NCBI GenBank assembly: GCA_013115125.1 | Contig: JABANN010000343.1 | Coordinates: forward strand, 1-37,225 | Direction: 5' to 3' | DNA length: 37,225 nucleotides | Source of the DNA: Perkinsus olseni | Lineage: Eukaryota > Perkinsozoa > Perkinsida | Shown: one piece after another, positions 28,951-37,225 of the stretch | Layout of the letters: the number at the start of each line of letters is the position of its first letter | Numbering within the stretch: position 1 is the first letter of the stretch | The notes under the pieces: generated by a model | What the model was told of the DNA's origin: nothing | What the model saw: only the letters and a program-made list of their open reading frames with translations | Database searches by the model: none | Position numbers and translations under genes: made by a program

Positions 28951-31498
28951 ATGGAAGATCCCCTCCCTCTTTCCCACGAGATTATATCCCAGGGGCTAGC
29001 CAGACTGGAACGTACTAAATGCCGTCACGTGACGCAGAGGCGTTCGCGTGATGGACCTTTGGCTGTGGCTGTTTTCTGTGCACTACCATCATCGGTGTGG
29101 CTTTCTCTCCCCACCATCACGTGGGATCCCACCAGATTAGGGCGTGATGGCTATAATGTGAGCAAATGCATATTGTCGAGGGAAAAGCCCATCATGAGAA
29201 TTTTATCCTTCAGTGAAACCGACGGTAATTCGTTGGTAGAGTCAATAGTAAGATGAGCCATGTAACGTAACGTACACTCTTTATTGCCATTGCTAGGTAC
29301 AGTGGATGGTACTGGTTATGCCTTCATCCGACTGGATTGCTCGGATAAGGGCATCACTGACCTTGCCGAGGAAGTCGACACGCTGAAGCACCTCAGGTGA
29401 TAAGAGTGGACGGGAGAGGGGGCCTTACTCGCCTTCATTCAGGCAAATTAATTTAAGGTCGAATCTACTCACGGACGTATCGAGACTCTCGACTCTACCC
29501 CACCTACTGTCACTGGATCTCAGCAACAACAAAATCACTACAATGGACAGCCTTTTCCAGCCGGGGGTAATACCGCACGTTTCCCTCATCCTCGAGGAAG
29601 TCAGAAAGTATACTTGGCACAGAAAGAAATTGACACCAGTCATTCACATCTGAGTACATTCAGTGAGGCTGTATGAACCACGGCCAGCATTGCCGGGCTA
29701 GCGACTTATTGCTGAAGTTCATACCACTTCTCGCCTAGCTCTGAGTACCGTCCATTCTCAGTGCCTACCATGGTCCCAATACATCGACCTCTCCCACAAT
29801 TCCATCACTTCCATCTGCCCTCTAGCCGCCATGACCAGATTGAGGTCTCTCAAATTGAACGCAAATAGCATCGAGGATATCACCAGGTCGGCTGTCTCCC
29901 TGTCGCCCCGAGCATCACTATTTTCTCACAGGGTCTCGCCCGATGGTCATACCGCCCTCGAGGAGCTCGATCTCAGCGATAATTCTCTGACAACTTTGAA
30001 TGGCATCAACAACTTGCCCAAACTCAAGTACTAGTTTGCTCTGTTATACCGTCAACTTCTGTGGTAAGATCGATTTTTCTTCAAGAAAACTGCGGAATTC
30101 TCGTAGTTTTTTTCGGCCATTCACGGCGTAATTGTCACCCGCCTTCCTTGGCCAGACTTATTTTTACCCGCGTACTTTGACTCGTGAAAGTGTCTTTGGA
30201 AACTCCAAAGATTTCCGACGCATTTTTCGGTTTAGTTAAAATACTGTCCCGAGAGCCCTCCTGAGCAGGTTTCTGCGAGTGGCCTCGAATCAGCTCACTC
30301 ACGTAGGGGAGGATGCTCTGCAGGGCCTGGACCAGTTGCAGGTAGGGTTGGATATCTCACTGGTCTTGCCCGTGTCAATATCAGCTACTCGATCTGCATG
30401 GTGGTAATACTTTGCTTACCCTCACTGGTAAGCCGATCGAGAAGCCTGCCGAGGATGGCGAGGAGGATGGTGGAGAACAGCAGGAGGAAGTAGTACCGGT
30501 TGGATCGATCCTTGTTAAGCGAAACTCGTGCCGCCTCGTGGGTATACAGCTATGCTTACTCCTAGGGAGAAGGCGCTCCATCTTGGGATAGAGTATGCTT
30601 CTCCCTCCGACCGCATGACAGTGCTTTTCCCGTGACAGATCCCTCCACCGTCGCCGCGAAGTCTGCCTAAGTTCCCCCCGCTCCCCTCATTGAAGACTCT
30701 CAACTTAAGCTCCACCCAATTCGGTGCTGAGAGCCCAGCGGACATTCTGGCGGCCGTCCTCACAACCAGCTCTGGAGACCGTGCTCTTCCAGTAGGGAAC
30801 GGACCCTAGTTTTATCGGCGTTGCTCTTATGCTAGCATCAGTGTCGGGCCTCTTTCCGTGTGCTCTTTCTTAGGAGCTCAGGGAGATCGATATAACCGAC
30901 ACTCCTGCCCTAGCTGCGATGGGTGATGATGTCAAGGCCGAGCTGCTATTAGTACTACCAAAGACACTTCGTACCGTCAACGGAGAGGTACTCCTGGACC
31001 GATGCTACAGCCCGCGGGACAGTACACGCTATCCCACCCGATGATTATATTCTTTCGGAAAGTATCACATATTCTCTTTCTGTATACTAGGAAGCGGCGC
31101 GGGCACGGGGGACCTATAGCCGTCTAAGCTGTTCCCAGGAGACATCGAACTGCCTCAATGGCGTTATAAGCGACCAGTCGACATTATAAACCGCTCCACG
31201 TGGAGAGCTCGAGTCCGAAGTATATCACAATATGAGTATAAATCGGATGAACTGTATCTTAACGGAGCCGCCTGCTGTCGGTTCTGAGTCCGTGACTCTG
31301 CGGTGCGGTTGGAATTTTGCAAGCGACTTAGCCTTTCTTCACTAGTGACTGTTGCAGGCTCTCACACTCGAGGATTTGAAGGCGTCTGAGGACCTGCAGC
31401 AGGCAAGGATAGCTGAGCGGGAGGAGAAGGAATGGTTGGCGGCGGAGGTACTCAACCGTTGGTCTTCGAACATCTCCGTACCTGGAATACTACATTAG
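28951..31498 (+). CDS. LRRC23-like leucine-rich repeat protein, nine exons
   Basis: Exons 28951-29011, 29297-29396, 29458-29566, 29762-30027, 30269-30341, 30385-30537, 30639-30791, 30874-30987 and 31358-31498 join in phase to 390 codons including TAG. The N terminus PLSHEIISQGLARLERT followed by GTGYAFIRLDCSDKGITDL matches the LRRC23 family signature before the first repeat. Leucine-rich repeats follow: LLSLDLSNNKIT, YIDLSHNSIT, LRSLKLNANSIE, LEELDLSDNSLT, LKFLRVASNQLT, and a later LKTLNLSSTQF. An acidic insert (EDGEEDGGEQQEE) sits before the last repeats, and a helical C terminus (QQARIAEREEKEWLAAE) ends it. LRRC23 is a radial-spoke protein of motile cilia, so a flagellar role is likely. Exon 4 contains an optional in-frame 45-nt GTCGGC...CACAG segment. 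The last exon might instead end at 31447 and splice on. Confidence 0.82.
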
Positions 31499-32099
31499 TA
31501 TTCTGACAGCGGCATGGAGCCTGAGTATTGTTAGTGAGGCGGACTATCCGTCGGTGACCACAACGGTGAGCGCGACCTGTGGTCGGCTGGACTACAGCCC
31601 TGGTATTGGTCGGACGACCACACCTTGCCGAAAAAAAAGTTAGTTAAGTTACGCTCAGAAATTATAATCAACAGAATCGAGTATGGTAGAACAGGAGAGT
31701 TTTTAACGCCATTCAAGTGGTTTCGACCTTCTTGTCAATATATCCGTCGAATAGGTCTCTGTAGGCAATATCATATATTTTCTCGTTGTTATGGATGATA
31801 AGAATACATAGTTTGTTCTGTATTTATTTTCTTCGACGGAGACCTTCAGTTATTATCACCGCTGACTGAAGATTGGTTCTCTCCAAAGGTTGAGTATATG
31901 GTGTCCCGGACCGGGACTCCCGATATTTTAGGGTCCGCTACTTTCAGGCGCGAGCCGTTGCTGAGGATGCCGAGCGCGTAGCCGAGGAATGATACATGTA
32001 TCGTTGCATGCTGTGTCGTCTCCATCATGGAAAGTTCCTGTCGTGTTGATGCTATTTCTCGTGCGAGTAGTTGTTCAGTTGGTCTCGTTACTGTTTGAC
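31499..32099. other. no gene seen
   Basis: A/T-rich intergenic stretch between the LRR gene and the next small gene. It contains a short frame near 32000 with hydrophobic residues (MLFLVRVVVQLVSLLF) that is in frame with the next gene; I prefer to treat it as 5' UTR. Confidence 0.35.
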
Positions 32100-32369
32100 A
32101 TGAGCGTAAGTGAAGGAGAGCGAGAGGTTCAACAGCAACAGCAGCATCTCAAGGTCGACTACAGCAAGCCCTACGCTAAGAGACGGCCGGACGAACCGAG
32201 GAGCCACTACGCTCAGAGACTGAAGTTCATTAATGAGCTCATAAGAGGGATGGGAGATAGTAATGAGGGAGGCGGCGAGGCTAGCGTTGAGGAGAATGGA
32301 CTCTCCAAAAGGGAGCGTCGTTCTTCCTCGTTCTGTGTGGCTGACGGAGGGTATGGGTCAGTTCTTTGA
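32100..32369 (+). CDS. small charged protein, 89 residues
   Basis: The ATG lies after a TTGTTCAG acceptor-like site. The product is hydrophilic, with a Gln run (VQQQQQH), a YSKPYAKRRPDEPRSHYAQR segment, an acidic Gly-rich stretch (NEGGGEASVEEN) and KRERRSSSFC near the end. No signal peptide or known domain is seen. If the upstream in-frame ATG at 31989 were used, a hydrophobic leader would be added. Confidence comes from composition only. Confidence 0.5.
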   Translation: MSVSEGEREVQQQQQHLKVDYSKPYAKRRPDEPRSHYAQRLKFINELIRGMGDSNEGGGEASVEENGLSKRERRSSSFCVADGGYGSVL

Positions 32370-32540
32370 ATCGTGTTACGAATATGGAGTGGATCCTGTC
32401 TAGCCTTCGACAGGGTCATGGTGTCAATGTATATGATCAATGGAATCCGTATATCGTATGACGCGTAGCAGTCTCCACGAAATTACTTACCTTGTCCCTT
32501 GCGATTTACGACTAGATCGCCCCGTGAAGTTGAAGTCCAA

Positions 32541-32848
32541 ATGGCTGGCGCATTGAGGCAAATTCCCATTTACTGGCGTGCTGCGGTCCGAGCCGCTATC
32601 ATGGTGTTCGGTCGCCCTATTGTATTGGTTGCATTGTGTCTCTGTCAGGTCTGTCTGATGATAGAATTGACGTACTGAGTAATTGTTACACCAACGTGAA
32701 GTTCCTGAACAATAAGTATCATCCTGAGATCATGGAGATCCTGGAGAAGTATGATCCGGATGTTGGAAGCGTTATCAACAGTCGCCATAGTATAGCACAT
32801 TGGAAGACACCGACGGCCGATCATGGACAACAACAACAGGCCCGCTAG
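32541..32848 (+). CDS. small basic protein, two exons, unknown
   Basis: Exon 32541-32610 joins 32649-32848 in phase across a 38-nt intron to 90 codons including TAG. The N terminus ALRQIPIYWRAAVRAAIM is basic and amphipathic, compatible with mitochondrial import or a small mitochondrial complex subunit. It is followed by SDDRIDVLSNCYTNVKFLNN and EIMEILEKYDPDVGS. The compact, evenly charged sequence without low complexity looks like a conserved small subunit, but I cannot name it. The GTCGCC donor is weak. Confidence 0.55.
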
Positions 32849-32906
32849 AGGAGAGTAAATTACGTCTCGTATATCACTGTGTCTTGGGAGTTGGGGGAGT
32901 TGTGGT

Positions 32907-33092
32907 ATGAAGGTCCAACACATCCTCAGTTTGTTTTGTTTGCCCTCGCCCTCCACCTTCATGGTCTCCAGTGATGGCGTGATATCCCCTGAGGGCAACA
33001 GGACCCAGGCCCCTCTAGCCCTGCTCACTGATATCTATCACCAGCGTAACAGAGGTCTGCGCAGGTCTTCTCCTCAAACTTCCCGAAGGTAA
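32907..33092 (+). CDS. possible first exon or small secreted protein
   Basis: A 61-codon frame. It starts MKVQHILSLFCLPSPSTFMV, weakly signal-peptide-like, and ends with RRSSPQTSRR before TAA. A GTAACA donor overlaps the last codon, so it may be a first exon. There is no other support. Confidence 0.3.
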   Translation: MKVQHILSLFCLPSPSTFMVSSDGVISPEGNRTQAPLALLTDIYHQRNRGLRRSSPQTSRR

Positions 33093-33859
33093 CAACACCT
33101 GAGCAAGTCTTAAGTTACTGCATGTTACAACGTGGTCGTTGGATTGCCATCGAAGACCTCGTATACGAAACTATTTAACTAGGTCTTCGAGACGTACTGA
33201 ATGTATTCCGGTTCGGGTGTGATACCCGATAGTCCATGGGAGAACTTCGAGTTCGAGGCGAGCTAAACACCGACGATGGACAACATGAATACTGTATGGG
33301 TATATTCAATTATGACAATGATTTATAGCTCAAATTTGGGTGCATAACAACACTCAGTCGCACATTCAGTCGGATTCTCATCCCGCTTGTTGCAGCCCTT
33401 TCTGGTCTCTGAGATTCGGTCGCAGTACCACGCCGATATCCGACGATTGCCCTAAGGGTCGGTATCTCTGTCGTCGCCCGTGTGCCTAGTCTCGGTCGCC
33501 TTGGAACTTGTCTGTTATCAGGAGGAGCTCACCGGTGTATCAGCAGCCCCTCCGACGCATCGATTCAGCTCCGGCCTGGGGCCTTCTTACGACCTCCTAC
33601 GTCACGACACCTTGCAGCACTCGCCATGACCATCTCCGGCGTTATAACGTACTCAATCGGCTCCCGTCTGCTGAGCTTGAACTCCTATTCAGTCCTGCCA
33701 GCCGACCCGTCGCACGCCTCGCCCGATCGAGTACGGGTCTATCCATGTGATGTCCGCCAGGAGTGCTACTATGTAAGTGTATACCGTCGTGAGAGGCTCT
33801 CTCGCATGGACTTACGCCCTCAAGTACCCTGCTCTCTGAAATCTCATGCTTTACTGCGT
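33093..33859. other. no convincing gene; short inverted repeat
   Basis: Contains the inverted pair TCGAAGACCT (33150-33159) and AGGTCTTCGA (33181-33190). Open frames at 33482-33865 (plus) and 33642-33968 (minus) overlap and neither has convincing coding composition. Confidence 0.35.
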
Positions 33860-33900
33860 GAATAACCTCACCATACAGCTTCTGTATGGCGAGGTTATTC
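33860..33900. other. 41-bp hairpin
   Basis: GAATAACCTCACCATACAG, loop CTT, then the inverse with one mismatch: a 19-bp stem with 18 pairs. It lies about 75 bp before the start of the next plus-strand gene, so it could fold in its 5' UTR. Confidence 0.8.
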
Positions 33901-33975
33901 CCTTGGTGCGGATTGCTTTGTACAGTGCTTTCGTCTAGGAGGAGGGAAGGTACGAGGGCGCGCCGCACGACCTAC

Positions 33976-34280
33976 ATGGCGGCCCCGCAGCCGCTGCGTC
34001 CTTCCGCACAGGTAGGCTCCCACGCTCGGGTAAGCGCTCATAAGTTCTTTATCAGAGACACACGGCTCGGCCGCACCATTCTCCTGGGAAGCCATTGCCG
34101 ACTCTTATGGAGCCCGAATGGTCTTCGAGGAGCACCGGCAGTAGCTCTGGTGGCGTGGTCTCGGCCTGGAGCGATTTAGGCGACCGTGACGCTGTCCCCA
34201 TTGAGGGTCAGATCCGCCCGGTCATAACGTACACACATCACTGTGCCTGCGGCGGCTATGTTTTCCGGAAGGAACTTTAA
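33976..34280 (+). CDS. unknown 86-residue protein, two exons
   Basis: Exon 33976-34011 joins 34056-34280 in phase across a 44-nt GTAGGC...ATCAG intron to 87 codons including TAA. The start is MAAPQPLRPSAQ; an in-frame ATG at 33886 inside the hairpin would add 30 residues. Features: a His/Pro-rich patch (RPHHSPGKP), a Ser-rich SRSTGSSSGGVVSAW segment, an acidic DLGDRDAVPIEGQIRP, and a C-terminal HHCACGGYVF that could bind metal. No family is recognised. Confidence 0.5.
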
Positions 34281-35302
34281 TCCTCGAGCATCGTCCTTGT
34301 GCAGGGCGGAGCGAAGCGTGCAATGTCTTTTATTTTTGTGAATCGCCCAGTCCGATTTTGATGAGGACCATGCCGGGATACAAGTTGACTCGTGTGAACA
34401 GTCGGCTCCCGTTTACTCATGCTGTTCTTCTGTTGTAGCTATAAGTGATTTGGTAAGCCCCGCCAGACTAAATACTGTTGTTGTGAACAGTAGACTCACT
34501 TGCCCTCTTGAGAAATCTCGCATTTCCTCAAGTGGTCGATGATAACAACAGCTACACTGCTACTCTAATGAGATGCTTCCCCACAATTTTAACTGATTAG
34601 TTTTCAACGAGTGTACATATGCCTGGTTTGTTCTGTTGAACTTAGTATCTTAGCTGTTGGATTTGAGTTGCCGCAGTAGGCTTGGGGGAGTATACACGGC
34701 GTATGGGTGATCTCGCAGGGGAAGGCCAAAAATATTGTGATCGTATATATTAATAAAATAACATGTAATCGCTACCTCAATCTATATCATAACAAATCCA
34801 AGGAAGCGCGCGACAGTCACGAAAAAACCCGTGGATTGCAACAAGATCTCCAAAAACGTTTCCTTGGGATTTGTACTCCTTTCTCCCTCGTTTTCTGGGA
34901 ATCACCCGTGATCTCGAGCAACAGCGTGTCGTACTCCCCTCGTCTCTACTCACGCTTGCCTGACGTGGGCGCCCGGGATGGTCGTGTGTGTGAGGTAGTA
35001 GTCCAACGCTTACGGTTCCGGCTTACTTAGACGCTTGCCGATGTGCACAGTTGGAGACTTTCTGTGGCGTTGTGGGATGGTCGTGTGTGGCGTTGTGGGA
35101 TGGTCATGTGAGCTTCGAACGGTGAAGTACAAGAAACGACGCAACGGAAGCGGATCGTGGTAAGAATCCGATGTGAGAGTTCGCAGAGACGGAACGCGCA
35201 CGAGAGTTTGCGTGCGACTAGTCGTTCTATCGAGACCGCAGCACTTCCTCGGAGTGCGATGCTAGAGGTAGCAACTAGCGATGAATGCTACCATGAGATA
35301 GT
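34281..35302. other. no gene seen
   Basis: Intergenic. 34700-34830 is strongly A/T-rich. Frames here lack coding composition. Confidence 0.4.
35063..35108 (+). repeat. 23-bp tandem repeat, two copies
   Basis: TGTGGCGTTGTGGGATGGTC begins at 35063 and again at 35086, with one base difference near the end. A related GGGATGGTCGTGTGTG occurs near 34976. Confidence 0.85.
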
Positions 35303-35569
35303 ATGACCGTGAGGACGGCGGATGTAAGCTCGACCCACCCCCTGCTTGATGTGGAGATAGGATACTATAGACTGCCGGCTCTACCCAAACCAGGTATGGA
35401 CCGGGCAGTTAACCGTGGTGGCTTGCAACTACTAGTTGGCAATGGACACAGGCTGCTGACTTTGACTCTTATGCGTGTTAAACAGGTCGGGGCAGAGCCA
35501 CCCGCTGTTCACACTCCCCTGCATCTTGCGCTTATCGTCCTTGATTTGCTGAGAAGAACTGCGTCATGA
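35303..35569 (+). CDS. possible small protein, 88 codons
   Basis: The open frame from ATG 35303 to TGA 35569 has balanced composition (LLDVEIGYYRLPALPKPGMD, then LLTLTLMRVKQVG and LALIVLDLLRR). A GTATGG donor and TAG/CAG acceptors inside it would allow splicing. There is no recognisable domain. Confidence 0.35.
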   Translation: MTVRTADVSSTHPLLDVEIGYYRLPALPKPGMDRAVNRGGLQLLVGNGHRLLTLTLMRVKQVGAEPPAVHTPLHLALIVLDLLRRTAS

Positions 35570-35908
35570 GTAGTGACCGGCGCCACAGTTCGGCGCTGGC
35601 GTACGCAACTCTAGCTAGCGTGCGTTAGTCGCCTTAGAGAAGTCCTTTAAGAACACAACACCACAGGACGGAAGGGACGAGCTAAACCACACAGACTCGG
35701 TTAATCGACATGATTCAATCGAGCTACTGCTGTGATATGCCATAAGACATAGTGGATACCAGGGAATCGCTCTACCTAAACTGTCATCAGGAAAAAGTTA
35801 TTGGCCCTGATCACACCGTGATGGTGATCGCCAACAATAATGTCAAGTTAGTATGAGAGGGTGACTAATGTTACTGACAACTAACTCGAATAAAGCAATA
35901 TAGTCGCT
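35570..35908. other. no gene seen
   Basis: The interval between a doubtful plus-strand ORF and the 3' end of the transporter gene; it should contain the transporter 3' UTR. No other signal is visible. Confidence 0.4.
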
Positions 35909-37187
35909 TCAAGGCTTCGAAGATCTCTCTCCTTTATCTTTCTCGGTGCCGTGGTCCTTCAGTGATGCCGCCTCCAGTTCCTCGTTGGCCTTGGCGACAC
36001 GGTTAAAGTAGGGGATGAGGGCCAAGCATGCGATCGCTCCGATAAAACATAGTCCGATGAGGACCAGATAGAAATACTCGTAGTGGGCCCCCTTGTGGGA
36101 TACAACGGTGGGCTTCTCGGGGTCAAAATTGGGCAACCACGGAGCACACAACTGGAAAATTACCCCAGCCAACGCGTACCCGACAGCAAAGAACAACAGA
36201 TTCACCGCGGATGCGACTGCCTTCAGTGAGCTCGGGGAAAAAGTGAAGGCAATTTCGTACGACGTTGAAATAAGGAAGATCTCGCCGGCTGCTACGATCC
36301 AGAATTGAGGCACTTGCCACCAGATCGATACGGTGAAGAGCGGCCTGGACTTGATCTGTAGCTCCACTATGGCAGCGCACACCAACGAAAGGACACCCAG
36401 GACACTTCCAATAAAGGACCTTACAAGGACGGACAGAACTATACCACGCCTCTTGAGAAGCGGATAGAGGACTGAGCTGACTAGTAGTGAGTTGATAACG
36501 ACAGCTATTGGATCGACATTCTGCATGAGGGCCGCCGGGATTTGCCAGTTGAATAGCCGCCTATCCATTTTCTGGGCTTGAGTGAGGTAGGAGGTACTAA
36601 GGTTGACGTAGGCAATAACGAAGGGGATAATGAGAGAGAACAGCGGGACCAGGCGAAGGAGAGCTTTGACGTCCTCGATGAAGCCGTCCTCGAAGCGACC
36701 CCCTAGGGATTTTTTATTCTTTTCCAGGGAGCACTTCCTGACGGCATAAACCATCACTTGCAGAATTTTGAGGACCGCGGAACCCTGAGGTTTGGGCTTA
36801 ACAAATCGGCCGAGAAGACCACCGAGTACAAACACAGCTGTTGCCACGACGAAGGCAGCTAAGGGTATGGCGAAAGCAACAGTGAAGTTTGTCTCTTGAA
36901 GTGCGATCGGAGTGGCGATACCACCAATCAGGGAGCCGATGTTGATGGCAGCATAAAAGTAGGTATAATATTGAGTAATATCAGCCTTGTGATGTTCGGG
37001 ATGGAATTGGTGTGCACCCATGACGTTCACGCAACTTTTGATACCACCTCCACCGATAGTGATGAGAACGAGCACAGACAAATGAACCATGTTGCTCCTG
37101 GTCGCTCTCATAGTCAACCCAACACCTTGGTGATGTAGCTTGTGGTAGTGAGAATAACAAAGGGATCAACAAAAGTATTGCACCAAT
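35909..37187 (-). CDS. POT/PTR2-family proton-coupled transporter (5' end outside window)
   Basis: The main exon 37097-35909 is preceded by 37187-37126 across a 28-nt intron (GTGTTG...ACCAG), in phase; earlier exons lie beyond the right edge. The PTR2 signature is clear: LITIGGGGIKSCVNVMGAHQF, then YFYAAINIGSLIGG, and later WQVPQFWIVAAGEIFLISTS with YEIAFTFSPSSLKAV. About nine hydrophobic helices are visible and the C-terminal tail is charged (KANEELEAAS, EKDKGERSSKP). The family imports di/tripeptides or nitrate-like anions with protons at the plasma or vacuolar membrane. The N-terminal helices with the ExxER motif are not in the window, so substrate type is unknown. It ends with TGA. Confidence 0.92.
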
Positions 37188-37225
37188 CTATCTTGTACTT
37201 GCGTGCTACAGCTAATGTAGAATGC

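Noticed and set aside
33482-33968. Overlapping 127- and 108-codon ORFs on opposite strands
   Set aside because: Neither shows convincing coding composition, and the minus one owes part of its appearance to the 33860-33900 hairpin.

Overview
This is nuclear DNA of a unicellular eukaryote. Evidence: eukaryotic tRNA genes (an initiator tRNA-Met with A54, an intron-bearing tRNA-Tyr), many spliceosomal introns that are mostly only 28-60 nt long, and eukaryotic families (RCC1, LRRC23-like, METTL24-like, POT/PTR2). Compact introns plus a flagellar-type LRR protein fit an alveolate protist, with Perkinsus my best guess. That assignment is inference, not something the sequence proves. Most genes are multi-exon, so I rebuilt exon chains by hand from GT/AG sites and phase. 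Where the chain is arithmetically consistent I say so.

Layout. 88-443 is a tRNA cluster (Leu, initiator Met, Gly). Directly against the tRNA-Gly lies a DNA transposon bracketed by two ~365-bp direct repeats (424-4845); it encodes a minus-strand DDE transposase of about 1,045 residues. 5.5-15.4 kb is filled by minus-strand exons of one or two very long helical/coiled-coil proteins. A tRNA-Tyr (opposite strand) and a tRNA-Gln-like gene lie in non-coding stretches of that region, and a 44-bp tandem array with an assembly gap lies inside it. 15.9-21.3 kb holds three better-defined minus-strand genes: an intronless membrane-anchored METTL24-like protein with a duplicated domain, a basic 158-residue protein (4 exons), and a secreted-type Cys-rich single-pass membrane protein (at least 8 exons). 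21.5-25.8 kb is less certain, with a small signal-peptide protein and an orphan 154-residue ORF. 25.9-26.9 kb is an RCC1-repeat gene, with further candidate upstream exons to 27.6 kb and two MITE-like short repeats in its non-coding intervals.

From 27.6 to 34.3 kb the genes are on the plus strand: a doubtful ORF ending in the MITE-like repeat, a nine-exon LRRC23-like gene, and three small unidentified proteins. The window ends with a minus-strand POT-family transporter, cut by the right edge.

No operon-like functional grouping is visible. The candidates for something undescribed are the transposase with a possible 27-nt intron beside tRNA genes, the METTL24-like protein with a decayed N-terminal copy, the Cys-rich receptor-like protein, and the giant coiled-coil locus with tRNA genes between its exons.
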